Assembly (NCBI RefSeq): GCF_027580225.2
Contig: NC_073339.2
Coordinates: forward strand, 44,952,501-45,016,500
Origin: Misgurnus anguillicaudatus
Lineage: Eukaryota > Chordata > Actinopteri > Cypriniformes > Cobitidae
Direction: 5' to 3'
DNA length: 64,000 nucleotides
In this document: piece after piece, positions 34,976 through 47,818 of the stretch
Layout: each line of letters opens with the position of its first letter
Position numbering within the stretch: the stretch's first letter is position 1
Position numbers and translations under genes: made by a program
Notes under the pieces: model-generated
Databases searched by the model: none
What the model was told of the DNA's origin: nothing
The model's input: only the letters and a program-made list of their open reading frames with translations

Positions 34976-36660
34976 TAAAACACAAAGATAAAAGAGATAA
35001 ATGAGATAAAAACAGACCAGAGACCATATTTGCGCCAATTTTGGGACGTAATTCATCCCATATTTTGCCCGTGTCTGGGCCGGGTTATTTTTTCTGGCCT
35101 TCCGGATTTGAGCCATTTTTGTTCCAAACTGTTTTGTCTACCTATTAAGAAAAAATGACAATATCAAAGACAACCCATTATAACATAATAAAAAAATAAA
35201 AATTGACATATACTCGTAAATTTTACAGAGTCGTTGGGTTGATTAATGGAGTCAACAAGGCTTTGAGTTTTCTATAAAAAACTAACAAACCAAAAACATC
35301 TTGTAATGTTAATCTGATTGTCTCTTTCTGATTTTATTTGTTTTTGTGTTTCTTGGATTACTGTTGTAGCCACCATATGCCCTCCATCCTCCACAAGTTA
35401 ATGTGCGACTCTGAATAGTCTGTCCCTGCCACCCAAAGTTGATAAAAGTTTTCCTCGCCCAAATCATTTTTCATCGGCTCAGAAAAATCGAGGAGGAAAA
35501 CCGATAGTTTTCATCTCATTTGGTTAAGATGTTTGTGCAATGCTCTAGTTGCCAGCAGCAATGATGGCTGGCATTAGAAAATAAGAAATGTGCATGAATG
35601 CGTTCCCAGAGGAAGAGGTTGGCTGCCATCGCCCTGTTGAGAAGATTAATGGGCCGTGAGATGCATCGCAGTGAGTTTATGGAGCTCCGTCCAAATATCT
35701 AATGAGACGGTTACGTCTGAGAAAGCTTTTAGTGCGCTTGAGCTCTGGGTTGCAACCTCAGAAAGGAAAAGTCAAGTTTTTTTATGTATTGGCACAGTAT
35801 CTCAGCATCTGCAGCGCAATAATGAATTGGGTTTCTTCTCTGAATCTACGAGCGTCTTTGACAGCTGACATTAAGACCTCGGAAAGCATCGTCTGTTAAA
35901 CCGACAATTAAAAAGGCTGTTTGGTGCGCATGAAGGTCAATTTCTTTGTGATTATTTTGAAAGCCCTAGATTGTTACTGTTGTAAAAACATTTCATCTCA
36001 CATCTCTCGCACACTCACCACAATTAAAACTCATTATTTTGGTGTATTTAGTGCTAGTGCTACCAGTCGCTCTGTGACTATATCTAATTTTTGTTTTGAC
36101 ATATAAGCTGAAGTACTGTACATTTATATAACATTTCTCAAATGCCTCTTGCTTTTCCTCTTTCATAAGTCGCTTTGGATAAAAAAATGTTATCTGGATT
36201 AAAGATGAAGCCTCATTTATGCCCACTCATACTGTAGAGCTACAGGAATTTCCCTAATCAATTACGAAAGACACACACAGACGCTTCGTGCACCTGTGAG
36301 ATCACCGAGCGTCTAATGTTTAGTCAAATCGACTACAAGAGGCACCGATCAATAGATAGTAGCAGACTGTGATGATAGAATAGAAGTCCAACACCACAGC
36401 ACATACACATCTGTTAAAGCATGGTGAGAGGATCATTACAGAGGGCGATGTCAGTATTGATTACCTCATCTGTATCATCAAGTGAACACTATAGCCATTC
36501 CTCATGCCCCATCTCAAAATAGAAACCACTCGGAGAGCCATAACTGTTCTCTTCTCGGTTGTTTTGAACAGTTTGAAATGGTATCACATAAATGCATGCA
36601 GATCCTCATATGCTCCAACATGCAGTAATATAATTGAAAGTTAATTTTAGTGGTGGTATT
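34976..36660. other. Unassigned spacer with a SINE-tail fragment
   Basis: AAGTCGCTTTGGATAAAAAA at about 36165-36187 is a cyprinid SINE-tail relic. The GC-richer stretch 35570-35900 has overlapping open frames but no recognised product. Confidence 0.4.
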
Positions 36661-36866
36661 TTAATTGTATAGTTCACCCAAACAAATCGTTTACTCAACC
36701 TTGTAGGAAATTGAAGCAACATTAAGTTCCATAGTAGGTAAGAATACTACTGTGGAACTCAAAGGTGCTCAAAAATAGTTTGGTTACAAACATTGCTCAA
36801 AATATCTTCAACTTGACAGTGAGTTAATGATGACAGAATTTTCATTTTTTGGTGAACTATCATATT
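36661..36866. mobile_element. Palindromic MITE (AGGGRTAGTTCACCC family)
   Basis: TATAGTTCACCCAAAC at the left and TTTTTTGGTGAACTATCATA at the right; central arms pair GTTCCATAGTAGGTAAG with its worn inverse. TTAA near both ends. Confidence 0.65.
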
Positions 36867-36932
36867 AAGGAAAAATGAAGTTTTGGGGACATGGCATTTT
36901 CACTTTATTAATTAAGAAATAATTGACAAAGG

Positions 36933-37190
36933 GCATTAAATTATTCAAAAATAATGCACACCCAAGGTGGTAATGCGGCATGACGCAAAGTGGAACTTTA
37001 TTGTTGAATAAGGACCAGAGTGAATTATTCTGCATATACCACGGTTATCACAAACATTGCTCTCATGCCTATTTTTAAGGCATTTGACAGGTTAGGTGTG
37101 TGGTTTACGGAAAAATAATCTACACCCATGAACATTCTCAACCAATCAGAATAAAGCATTTAACAGACCCGCGGTATAACTATACACAAC
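36933..37190. repeat. Interspersed repeat (TGCACACCCAAGGTGG type)
   Basis: Words such as GTGAATTATTCTGCATATAC, CACGGTTATCACAAACATTG and CAACCAATCAGAATAAAGCA form a repeat I recognise from zebrafish-type genomes. The ends are not clear. Confidence 0.45.
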
Positions 37191-37220
37191 TGGTTAAACA
37201 AACCATTCTTATGAAGTGCG

Positions 37221-37669
37221 TTTAAATAGCATGCAGAGTAAAAAGTCATGCAAATACGCCAAATTCCAATTTTGCACACCCGCCCAAGCCATTTTTTACC
37301 CGCACAATCAAATTCAAAACTGCAAAATTGGTTTCTCAATGTTTTCTGGTTTTTAAACCATTTTGTCGCTTAGATCTGGGATTTCCTTTAGGATGTAAGG
37401 TTTCTTCATGTTTTTGTCTATTTTTAAACCATGGTCACTTGGAGTTGGGGTTTGGATTAGGATGTCATTTTATGTAACAAAAAGTTGTTCAAACCTCAAA
37501 CAGATGACAATAGTAAAAAAAAAACTAAAAAAAGAATAGAAACCAATACATAAAACGTCACGAAAAGATGTGCCGTATTAAGCGAATGAGAAGGACTGCC
37601 GTATCATATGCACACAAAATTGGAATTTGACGTATATATTGCATGAGTTTTCAACTGCGTGCTATTTAA
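37221..37669. mobile_element. MITE with TTTAAATAGCATGCAG ends
   Basis: Inverted repeats of about 55-60 bp: the left arm has TTTAAATAGCATGCAG and CAAATTCCAATTTTG; the right arm has CAAAATTGGAATTTG and CTGCGTGCTATTTAAA. It ends in the TTTAAA that begins the next element. Confidence 0.75.
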
Positions 37670-37996
37670 AGCAACACTAAAGAGTTTTTCCTCTTTGCTC
37701 CCCCTACAGGTTGGAAGTGGGATTGTCCGTTACCCACTGTCGTAAATAATTTAGCCTACTGCAGCAAAGCTGGCTCTGATTGGATTGTAGGTCTGCCGTA
37801 AAGCAAGTTTTTGTAGTTTTCACTCGAACTACAGGACCGCAACCCAACGGTGTGAAACTTCTTTAGTGCGGTTTTGGCCAATAGAGGGCTGCAAAGCGAA
37901 TGTGAAAGTGCCGTTCACCCTGTTTCGAGTGAATGAACGACTGAAACTTTTTTGGAAACGTTATTTTAAGGTAAAAAAAAACTCTTTGGTGTTGCT
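37670..37996. mobile_element. TTAA-flanked MITE, AGCAACAC family, copy 1
   Basis: TTAA at 37666-37669 and 37997-38000; terminal inverted repeats AGCAACACTAAAGAGTTTTT and its near-exact inverse. The interior is highly similar to 50810-51136, including CTACTGCAGCAAAGCTGGCT. Both copies are 327 bp. Confidence 0.85.
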
Positions 37997-38000
37997 TTAA

Positions 38001-38900
38001 ACGCAAATCATGAAAATGGGCTCAGTTAAAAGTTTTGGTTCTTGAGGGTGCTAAGCCACTTTGAAGCAATGTAACACTATAAAAAGTGCTATATAAAGAA
38101 ATTCAATTAAAATTTTTATTTGACTTGACTGAAGTGTTTTCATTGTCTTACCAACCTTTTAATGAAGGCATACGTTTTAACAGTTGAAATGAAGTTAATA
38201 TAAAAGTGTATTATATTATAATATAAAATTCATTTATTTTTATTTTTTTAATGCATGGACCAAATGATGAATAAAAGAAGCAGATAAGAACTGAGAATAG
38301 ATGTGAATTCCTTTTAATGTTGTTTACTGTATAAAGGATGTCAGGGTAAAACCTCAAAAATGCTGCTTGACAAAATGCAAAACAAAAATCAAGAAAAGAG
38401 TGGCTATTTAGAAAAATTCAGTTTTTGTCATCTGTGCTGGCAAAGACTTAATTTTTTTCTTGCATATGGCACCATTGTCTATGATAAAACTTTGGACTAC
38501 AAAACCCAGGGTCAATTTATTCAAATTAAGTCACCTGAAAGTTGAATAAATACGCTTTCCATTGATGGTTTGTTAGGATAGGACAATATTTAACTATTTG
38601 AAAATCTGGACTCTAGGGTTGCAAAATAAATAAAAAATATTGAGAACATCGTCTTAAAAGTTGCCCAAAGGAAGTCCTTAGCAACACATACTAATGATAA
38701 ATACTGTACATGTGCTACTTATGACTGGTTTTGTGGTCCAGGGTCAAGATTTTGTGAGATTGTTCAATTGTAAGTTTTCTTAAGAAACTTTAAAGATATT
38801 TACATCTGTGGTAAGGCAGAAACATTGATATAACCCTACATGGACATTTGAAACATTATAAATGCATTTACTGATGTTGTTGATACATTTTTAATGTATC
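38001..38900. other. Unassigned spacer
   Basis: AAAGTGCTATATAAAGAAAT near 38083-38102, next to CACTTTGAAGCAATG, resembles a worn retroposon tail of fish. Nothing else supported. Confidence 0.4.
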
Positions 38901-38904
38901 TTAA

Positions 38905-39524
38905 AGGAATAGTCTACTCATTTTCAATATTAAAATATGTTATTACCTTAACTAAGAATTGTTGATACATCCCTCTATCATCTGTGTGCGTGCACGTAAG
39001 CGCTGGAGCGCGCTGCGACGCTTCGATAGCATTTAGCTTAGCCCCATTCATTCAATGATACCATTTAGAGATAAAGTTAGAAGTGACCAAACACATCAAC
39101 GTTTTTCCTATTTAAGACGAGTAGTTATACGAGCAAGTTTGGTGGTACAAAATAAAACGTAGCGCTTTTCTAAGCGGATTTAAAAGAGGAACTATATTTT
39201 ATGGCGTAATAGCACTTTTGGGAGTACTTCGACTCGGCGCAGTAACACCCTCCCTCCCCCATTATGAGAGGGAGAAGGGGAGCGGACTTTTCAGGCGAGT
39301 CAAAGTACTCCCAAAAGTGCTATTACGCCATAAAATATAGTTCCTCTTTTAAATCCGCTTAGAAAAGCGCTACGTTTTATTTTGTACCACCAAACTTGCT
39401 CGTATAACTACTCGTCTTAAATAGGAAAAACGTTGATGTGTTTGGTCACTTCTAACTTTATCTCTAAATGGTACCATTGAATGAATGGGGCTAAGCTAAA
39501 TGCTATCGAAGCGTCGCAGCGCGC
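38905..39524. mobile_element. TTAA-type hairpin element with about 250-bp arms
   Basis: TTAA at 38901-38904 then AGGAATAGTCTACTC. From 39008 to 39524 the sequence is nearly its own reverse complement about a centre at 39266: GCGCGCTGCGACGCTTCGAT on the left and ATCGAAGCGTCGCAGCGCGC on the right. The outer part of the right arm is lost. Same family as 27599-28071. Confidence 0.9.
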
Positions 39525-40487
39525 AGTTTCTTTTAAACTTTAAAACCCAAACTTTTAAACAATAAAATACTCTGTTTAGAATATCTACATCTTTTTACTA
39601 CTTTGCTATACATTTTTATACAGCGAAATTGTTACGCTGAATTCTCTCTATTTTTTTCTAATTAATAACCCTGCCTCTAAACTCCACGTTAGAAAGTGTA
39701 AAACAAAACTAATATTCAAGTCCCCAGCACATGTATGGTCCCCATGGACCAAAAATAAACCTCCTGTGGAAAAACATAAATGACAAAATAGAAAGTCCAT
39801 CCATTTTCTCTACTGCCTATCCTGTAGGGTCACAGTGAGGGCTGGTGCCTATCCCAGATTTTGTATTCATAGTTTTCACAACAACCCTTCAGACAACGTT
39901 TTTGTCCCATGTTAGAGTGATGAATAGTTTAGTATTTACGGTTCATATCACACACGAGTGTATCCGCTGAAACTCAACTGTGTCACACTTCTATAGAGAG
40001 GCTGAGAAGATTTATAACGCCGCCCCTCATTCACACTTTGTGTCCCTGAAGGATACCGTCACAAAAATCACAGGTCATGACCTTTCTGCCATCCATCAAA
40101 TTAATCTAGACTGCTGTTTCAGCACATCGCAGGTCATATTGTACAGGATCTAAACCATTCGTGTCATCTGTATATCACAGTTATAATACATCAGTGTCAT
40201 TTCAGAGCCGAGGCTTTGATTTGCTGCCGCAGATCCTCAGTGAAACTCAATATGAGAACTGGCCCAAGTGCACAATTTTTTTTCCATAGGTTGCCATGAA
40301 TTCAGGGATTGCCTTGTCTGTGATTGATACATGCAATGCTGCCTTTTGTTTTACCTCTGGGGTAAAGTTAGTTTTTTTTGTGTGTATGTGAGCGTACTCG
40401 CACGGTCGGACGCACAGCCTTTCAAAGCATGCGTAAACAGACATTCGGTGTATGCCGAGCTTCTGGTGCAAAAACTTGACATGTGCA
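39525..40487. other. Unassigned spacer with one repeat fragment
   Basis: TCCATCCATTTTCTCTACTG and CCTGTAGGGTCACAGTGAGG (39795-39845) form a fragment of a widespread fish repeat. Otherwise nothing supported. Confidence 0.45.
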
Positions 40488-40489
40488 TA

Positions 40490-40723
40490 CACTGTAAAAA
40501 AATATATTTTTGCACTTACATTTTTATGTTTAATCAATAAGGATTTACAAGACATTTTAATAAACTTTACAAATGATGAGTTGCTGTAACTTATAAAATC
40601 AAGTTGAATTTGCTTTAGTTATGTTAACTTTATTTTATAAGTTAGAGCAACTTATCACTTGTAAAGTTAGTTGAAATTACTTGTAAATCCTAGTTGATTA
40701 AACATAAATTTTTTTTTACAAGG
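40490..40723. mobile_element. MITE with CACTGTAAAAAA end
   Basis: Inverted arms: TTTTATGTTTAATCAA and AAGGATTTACAAG on the left pair with AAATCCTAGTTGATTAAAC on the right. TA precedes the left end (40488-40489). Non-coding. Confidence 0.65.
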
Positions 40724-41046
40724 GCTCGTGTACTATTCTGATGATGAAAATTGCATCACGCTCCCTGAATAGTATGCTGACCCTTGTGTACGTGTAAAAT
40801 TGGGACTATACTTCAGGTTTTCGCAGTGTTTGAATTATTTCAAAGATTATGGTGGGGTCCCCTAGCTAAAAATGCCAAGGTAAAATGTGGTCCTTGATCA
40901 ATTGTTTTGCTTGTCCTCGATCCGTGTTTTAATCAAAGAAACAAATTATGTTTAACTCAAACCCTAATCATTTTTACGCATCAATTTAGTGTGAAATAAT
41001 AGTTTGAAGGGAATTTTTTAAAGCCCCTAACCAAATCTTAAATCTA

Positions 41047-41450
41047 CACTGCAAAAAAATGATTTTCAAGAATTTTCTAGTATTTTTGTCTTGTTTTCAG
41101 TAAAAATATCTAAAACTTCTTAAATTAAGATGCTTTTTTGGTGAGTAAAACGACCCAAGAAAATAAGTCTAGTTTTTAGACCAAAAATATCAAATTTAAG
41201 TGATTTTGTGAGTAAAACAAGCAAAAAATCTGGCAATAGGATAAACACATTTTTCTTGAATTTAGTGTTTAAGAAAAATGTTCAAGATTTTTTGCTAACC
41301 CCATTGGCAGATTTTAGCTTGTTTTATGCACAAAATCAAATTTGATATTTTTGGTCTAAAAACTAGACTTATTTTCTTGTGTCATTTTTCTCATCAAGAA
41401 AATGCATCTTAATTTAAGAATTTTTAGATATTTTTACTGAAAACAAGACC
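41047..41450. mobile_element. Fold-back MITE with CACTGCAAAAAA end, copy 1
   Basis: Near-palindromic; the left arm word AATAAGTCTAGTTTTTAGAC pairs with GTCTAAAAACTAGACTTATT on the right. The left end follows TA; the right terminus is truncated after GAAAACAAGAC. Closely related to 53429-53902. Confidence 0.75.
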
Positions 41451-41487
41451 GTTAATTCCTCCAGAAAACAGCTTGAGGCACACTTAA

Positions 41488-42302
41488 AGGGATAGTTTAC
41501 CCAAAAATGACTCACCCTCATGTCGTTCCAAACTTGTAGGACCACCATTCATCTTCGGTTCAAGATGTTTTATATTTAGTCCGAGAGCTTTCTGACTATC
41601 CATTGAAAATCTATGTACAGTAAACTGTCCATGTCCAGAAAGGTAATAAAAACATAATCAAAGTAGTCTATGTGACATCAGTGGGTCAGTTAGAATGTGT
41701 TGAAGCATCAAAAATACATTTTGGTCCAAAATAACAAAAATTACGACTTTATTCAGCATTGTCTTCTCTTCCGGGTCTGTTGTGAACTGCGTGCACGACA
41801 CTGCAGTGACACCGCTGACGTACGACATCGCTGACGTGTTATCTGGTGCACCCAAGCTTTTTATTTTTTTGCACCCAAGCTTTGTTTATAGTCTGAGGGA
41901 GACGCACACTGCAAACAAAACAATCTTCGCAAACATGTCTGAGGATAACATGTCAGCAGCGTCACTGTGCACGCAGATTCACAACAGACCCGGAAGAGAA
42001 GACAATGCTGAATAAAGTCGTAATTTTTGTTATTTTGGACCAAAATGTATTTTCCATGCTTCAACACATTCTAACTGACCCACTGATGTCACATAGACTA
42101 CGTTGATGATGTTTTTATTACCTTTCTGGACATGGACAGTTTACTGTACATAGATTTTCAATGGATGGTCAGAAAGCTCTCGGACTAAATATAAAACATC
42201 TTAAACTGTGTTTCTGAAGATGAATGGACGTCTTATGAGTTTGGAACGACATGAGGGTGAGTCATTAATGACATAATTTTCATTTTTGGGTGAACTATCG
42301 CT
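41488..42302. mobile_element. TTAA-flanked fold-back element (AGGGRTAGTTYACCC family), 815 bp
   Basis: TTAA at 41484-41487 and 42303-42306; ends AGGGATAGTTTACCC and GGGTGAACTATCGC. The long arms pair, for example TTACTGTACATAGATTTTCA on the right with its inverse at 41610-41630. The centre has a repeated GCACCCAAGCTTT. A long-armed relative of the element at 19386. Confidence 0.85.
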
Positions 42303-42306
42303 TTAA

Positions 42307-43857
42307 GATTTTATTTCAGACAGAAATATTTTGGATTCGTTTATTGCCAAATTGGTACAAATAACAGACAGTATCGCTTTGTGGCAGTGCAACATTATAA
42401 TTTTAACTTCATGTAGTATTTTAATTTGAATAAAAAACACAATGCTTATAGGAGGTCTGGGATCACCCCAGCCCCCTATAAATTCGAACACTGGGCTTAA
42501 GTAGGGCTTACAGTAAGTAGGCACTAAACTTTCATGCGAACATTTTGTAAAAGTAGCACCCACCAATTTATTTATTTTTTTTGCATAGCTATAAAGAAGT
42601 TTAGTTAGTAGATGTGGGTGGTATCAATGTCCAAGCATCCAACGGCTGGCATTGAAGTAGAGGTTTGATGTTTGCCAAGTGTCACGAATAAATATGGTTA
42701 AATGGAGTATGTCAGCTCATTGGACATGGTTTACAATGTCATAGGGGAGAAAGGTAAATCTACATTATATTCATGAGTACAAAAGGTCGCAGCAATGCAA
42801 TAAAACAGTAATGCACTTGACTGTTAGATCCGCACACGACCCCTGCGGCACTTCAGAGTTCCCTTTTGTTCCCATGTAAACAGAGAACCAGACGAAATCA
42901 CAGTGAAGTTATTGTTAACCCTGTATGAGTCAATTACTCTCTGAAAAGCAGTGGTTTGCAAAATGGGATGCTACGCTTGAACTTCCAACTAGGTAATTTT
43001 ATATCATCAAAATATAAAACACACCACATGGGATCGATTTGACTGAAATGTTGCTTTTGATCTGACAGCATTTCCCCTAATGTTTAAAATTAAAAGCCCA
43101 ATTTACTTAGTTAAGTTCATTTACCCCTACTTTAGCAAGAAACACTAGAAAGTTCATAGACTTGGGTCTTTTATTTATATAATCACAGATGTAAACAACA
43201 AAAGAATCATGGACGGCGGGATTCCATCATCATTGGCCGATAATGGCTTGAGTCAGTGTACCGCATGCAAACCTAACTATAGCATACTCCTTCGATTAAG
43301 AACCTTCTTTTATATTAAGGGAATGCAATGGAAACATTACATAGTAAAGCATAACTCGGCAGAAAACAAGGAAAATAGACATTAAAGCAGGGCTAGGAAT
43401 AGCCATGTAGCTTTGATTTAGTGGTAAACAGACAGGGTGAGTCACAACAGAGAGAAGACTTAGAAAGAGTTTTTTTCGCTTTCAAAAGCCCGCTGTGGTG
43501 TCGCCTTTTGTTCTTTTCCGGGAGAAAGATGAAAGGTAAGTGATGTCATTAGTTTGTATTTATGTAAAAGAAGAAAACAGAGTTGGTAATGGCATCCATC
43601 GGGCTATGCAGGAATGGCCGTATAGCAGCTCTAATAGCTATAACTAAAGCTGGATTTCAGATCATCACAAAATACAGAACTTTGCCGGCGAAACTTTGCA
43701 CGTAGCCGTCAGGCTGTTGTGGAGGCATCGTTAAGCTCTTACCGCAGCTGTCACCTCTCATTTGAGACGTGTACTCGTGAAGCGTCTGCGATTCTTTAAC
43801 ATCATACAGGCATCTGTATACAAGTGTCACTGCGTAACTCTTTGCCTTTATTTCCAG
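42307..43857. other. Unassigned spacer
   Basis: No repeat with readable ends. A donor-like AAAG/GTAAGTGATG near 43534 follows an ATG but the frame leads nowhere. Confidence 0.4.
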
Positions 43858-44035
43858 GTGACCTGCGGCTTCCTGTACTTTACAGTTCTTAACTTATTGA
43901 AGGTGACATTTTCCGTCTTGGCTGTCCGGACGTTTGCCAACTCACTGAATGTTTTACAATTAAACTGCCTCGCGGGAACAAAAACAGAGCTTGTGGCAGC
44001 GATAATCCAGATTTTTTTCTATGCGCATTTCAAGG
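43858..44035 (+). CDS. Possible internal exon, product unknown
   Basis: A good acceptor (TTTGCCTTTATTTCCAG) at 43857 and a donor-like AAGG/GTAAGGAT at 44036 bound 178 nt with a single open frame; the other two plus frames have stops. The translation is hydrophobic at first (VTCGFLYFTVLNLLKV) and matches nothing I know. The interval is non-repetitive within the window and slightly GC-rich. There is no neighbouring exon to join it to, so this may be coincidence. Confidence 0.15.
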
Positions 44036-44177
44036 GTAAGGATGAAGAAAGCAAAGGATTAATGTGTAAAAATAAGTGGAATTAGTTTTGTAAAGAAATT
44101 CAAACATAGGCACAGTTGTTTGTATTTGTATGTCTTTACAAAAAACAAATATATTTATTTACTCATTAAGTAAGCTT

Positions 44178-44383
44178 ATCCTAGTCCTAGAGTAAAATGT
44201 ATGTTTGAGCTGCTTTAACACCTTGTCCTATTTAATTTAAACATATATTGGTGACATTGTTTTGTCTTACAATGCACACCTGTAGTGTTTTTTTGTAAAG
44301 TATGTTTGTAAAAACTTCTTAAATGACCTAATATTTAAGGCCTAGTCCTGGATTAATCTAAACCTTGTCCGGGAAATCGCCCC
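44178..44383 (-). mobile_element. GGGGC-ended interspersed repeat, copy 1
   Basis: Ends CCTAGTCCTAGAGTAAA and TGTCCGGGAAATCGCCCC. A worn relative of 57053-57237 in the opposite orientation, with shared words such as AATGCACACCTGTAGTG. Confidence 0.5.
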
Positions 44384-44391
44384 ATAGAGTT

Positions 44392-44512
44392 TAAAATTAG
44401 TAAATAAAGTTATTGCAATCAGATAATTGCAGTATTGCAGATTACCATAAAAATTAATCAGGAACACGTTTTTATGCTAATTTTTCTTAATTGACGAGAT
44501 AAAGAGTTAAAA
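44392..44512 (-). mobile_element. Fragment of the TTGACGAGATAAC-type repeat
   Basis: ATTAATCAGGAACACGTTTT and CTTAATTGACGAGATAAAGA match 52604-53115. Only one end of the family is present. Confidence 0.55.
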
Positions 44513-46062
44513 ACAATGCATGATTTGTTGGAATCTGACAAAACATGACAGAGCTACACGTGTTTGAAGTTGATGGAGTCAGCAGTCAGTTTTGAGGGTT
44601 TAAAGCAAAATCACTGAATCCATATCACTGGTAAAACTAATAAATTTAGCGCACACGAAGTCAAAAACAATAGGAAAAAATATTATTTTTCTTTTATTGT
44701 TTGATTGACATTGAGACAGACAGCTTTAATATCTACTGTAATGCAAGGATATAATATAATCTTACACATCAGATCCCCAACAGTTACTCAAACATTCACT
44801 TAAGACATAACAGATTATATCTGCGTGAATTCTTGTCAAAACCGATATTTTAAAACTGTAATTCTGTGTATTTGTGTATATATCAGGGTTGCATGCTCAT
44901 GCATCAGTGTATGGTACTGATCTGTCAGACAGCACGAGGATCGTTTTCGAGTCTTGTCGCTCTTCATAACTCTTTTAACATCAAACAAGTCCTGCACTCT
45001 ATTTTTTAAATTTCTGCATGTGTTAAAACCGAAACCAAAATGTCAGATGTGCATGTGGATGGACATGCATCATTTGTATAGATTAAGCATTTAGGATGGT
45101 ACTCGTACAAATTACTATTTTTATGTTTAATGACTATTTGGGATCGCTAGATGAGGGCTTAATGTAACTATTTTTATGAAAATCTTAAATTCGACCATAA
45201 TTGACATTTATGCTTTCTTTTCGCTGTAGCTCGAAATTACACTGTGTGCATTTCAACTCATTTTGCCAGCATGGGACACAAATACCTCCACTTGGGTCAC
45301 GCCGTATATTTTAAGTGCATAGAAAACGGTTTGGTAAAACAAATTTAAATACAATCCAGTGCACATTTTCTGTGTCTGAACTGTTGTATGGGCAGTTTTA
45401 GGGTTTACTTTTAAATAATGTGTAACAACTGAAACAACAGCAATATTTACAATATATCAACAATAATGTCTTCAGGACACTTACAATATATAAAAAGTCA
45501 CTTTATTTGCGGAGCGGGTTATTTAAAACGAAATAAAAAAAAACATGTATGTTGCATGCAATTCCCTATAGCCTATTAAATATTTGGGAATTTTCATATT
45601 TTGTTAGGTTCTTCGATAAGATTAAAATATGTAGGTTTCTGTAGCAATGTAACTTGCGAACCAGGCCCGTGAGCGGTCCCGACGTGTTTTTATTTACAAT
45701 GTATTATATTGACGAAAAAGAGTATTAAATTGTCATGCCATATATCATTAGACAGGTTGAAGGGTTTAGTCATTTCTAAGTGTTGTTTCATGAAATAAAT
45801 GCTCGAGCAAAAATAATAATACTTTTTATGCAAACAATGTGTTCATTCATAAAAGGACTCTTATTATGAAACTGCGCAGCCGTCATAACTCACATAACAA
45901 GCTCACACTGCTCAAACTTGATGTCCCCAAACCTTTGGCCTCACGTCACAGATGGACCAAATAATTTCATAAAAGCGGGAGCTGTGGGTTAGAAAAAACC
46001 CAGACCTTCGGATCATGAATGCATAGTATAAGCAAAAGACCCTAAAACAACACTTTTGGGGG
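44513..46062. other. Unassigned 1.5-kb spacer
   Basis: No gene or repeat supported. Confidence 0.4.
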
Positions 46063-46156
46063 GTTTTGAAGAACATAGAAAGACATTGGGGGTTCAAATG
46101 ACATGATAAGAAGTAAATAACGAATACCTTTTTAATTTTGGGTGAACTATTCTATA
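46063..46156 (-). mobile_element. Worn end of an AGGGRTAGTTCACCC element
   Basis: GAAGAACATAGAAAGACATT, GACATGATAAGAAGTAAAT and TTTTGGGTGAACTATTCTA keep the order of the right arm of this family. Confidence 0.5.
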
Positions 46157-47814
46157 AAGTTGAGAAAAGCTCAACTAGGGGTGGAATAAAATACATAATT
46201 ATGCTAAAATAATAAATAAATGAAAATGTTAATGTTTTGTGCATACAATACATATGCAAATTAATTAAACAGACAATTTCATATTAAATATACGTCAAGC
46301 AGTGCTGTAAGGCAGTACAGAACGCGGGTTGCCTCATCACTGTACAGTATAGGAATAGTTTTAATTGCAAGCGTGCTACTCTTTTGACTGGCAAATAAAT
46401 CGTACAGTGACAGAACTGTTTCAGCGGCAGATGTGAAGACGTTGAGTGCGGTGAATTATTCATGTTGGCCATATTGTAGCTTCTCGACTGTGTCACTGGG
46501 GGAATGTTAGTTTACGATGCGTTTGAATAGTTGTGACAAAAATGGAACAAGGTGGTTGAAAACCCGCACCGGATAACACGCTCGACCCGGCGCACTCAAT
46601 TCAAGAACGACTTTTATGAAATCAATCTTTTCTAGCAGGGGATCATGATAGCGTGCTGTAGATTTAAGAGTCAGTGGCTTTTTGTAATGAGTGCCTTACA
46701 GTACTTACAGTCCGTCTGAGAGCTAAAACTTTAAGATGCAACGCTATTGCTGAGGCGTAACGCAAGTATGCACAATATATTCACGACTTTTGCTGAATTT
46801 GATTTACTGACTGCTGAAACATTACCATATTCTTATGAACACAATAGATGCACATTAAAATGCACATTTGAAGCATCGTATCCAGAGTCACGCTGCAGAT
46901 AGACAGACACTGTCAGGATGACCTAGTTTGTGAGGCAACATTTCTTCACCGTGCCATGCACAATCCTTCTCAGAACTTCTCAGACAGATTAACGCTCATT
47001 TGAATAATTATATGCCTGACCGTGCAGGTTAAACTCCAAATATTAGTCATGATATGCACAGCTGCGTTTTGTACGCTGACTGCGATTGGAAGAAAAACAA
47101 CAAAAAGGGCAGAAATCAAGATTTTTCATTATTATTATAATTTTCAATTACACGGATACTGTTTTAGACATATCTTGGCTAATGATATGAATCTGAAGAA
47201 ACGTCGACATCTGAAGCACCTTTTAAATATATGCTAAAATCACAAGAAGTGCTTTCTAATGGGTTTTACACTTCATTACATTAGTTGTGAAGTCAAAATA
47301 CCCCACAGATCATTTGTTATAGCATGTCCAAAATGCTTAATGCTTCCCATTCACTTTTAATGGGTGACGTCATGTGTTGCCGAATTGAATTGTGGATTCG
47401 TCGGCGCCGCGTCACTGCCATTGCTCGAGGCAAAAGTTGAACATTTCTCAACTTTTCAAGCCACAATGCGTCCGTCAGCCAATCAGATCGCCTTATGCTA
47501 ATAACCTAGGCAGAGCCAGCCAATTACATTTATAGAAGTCTGGAGCATGTATTGCGGCCACTGTGATTGGCCGTTGGCCACGCTTGAGACAAGCCTTTCG
47601 TCAAGCGTTAACGCTTTCGCCCCATGCGAATGTACTGTTACCAACAGACAAGCGAGGGATTTTGGTCAAAAATAGACACATTTAAAAAAGCTAAAGTCCA
47701 AGTCACTCAGCGACTGTGGGCGGGGCTTTATCAGTGTGACATCACATTAACAAGAGAATAAAAACAGCATGTCTAACAAGACTGCTTTGGTCTTGGATGG
47801 ATTTTACAATGTAT
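46157..47814. other. Unassigned, with a repeat-like GC-richer part at 47280-47760
   Basis: The part 47340-47760 has CAATCAG and CGCC-rich words and TTTTAATGGGTGACGTCATG typical of dispersed fish repeats, but no ends could be placed. No gene supported. Confidence 0.4.
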
Positions 47815-47818
47815 AGCT

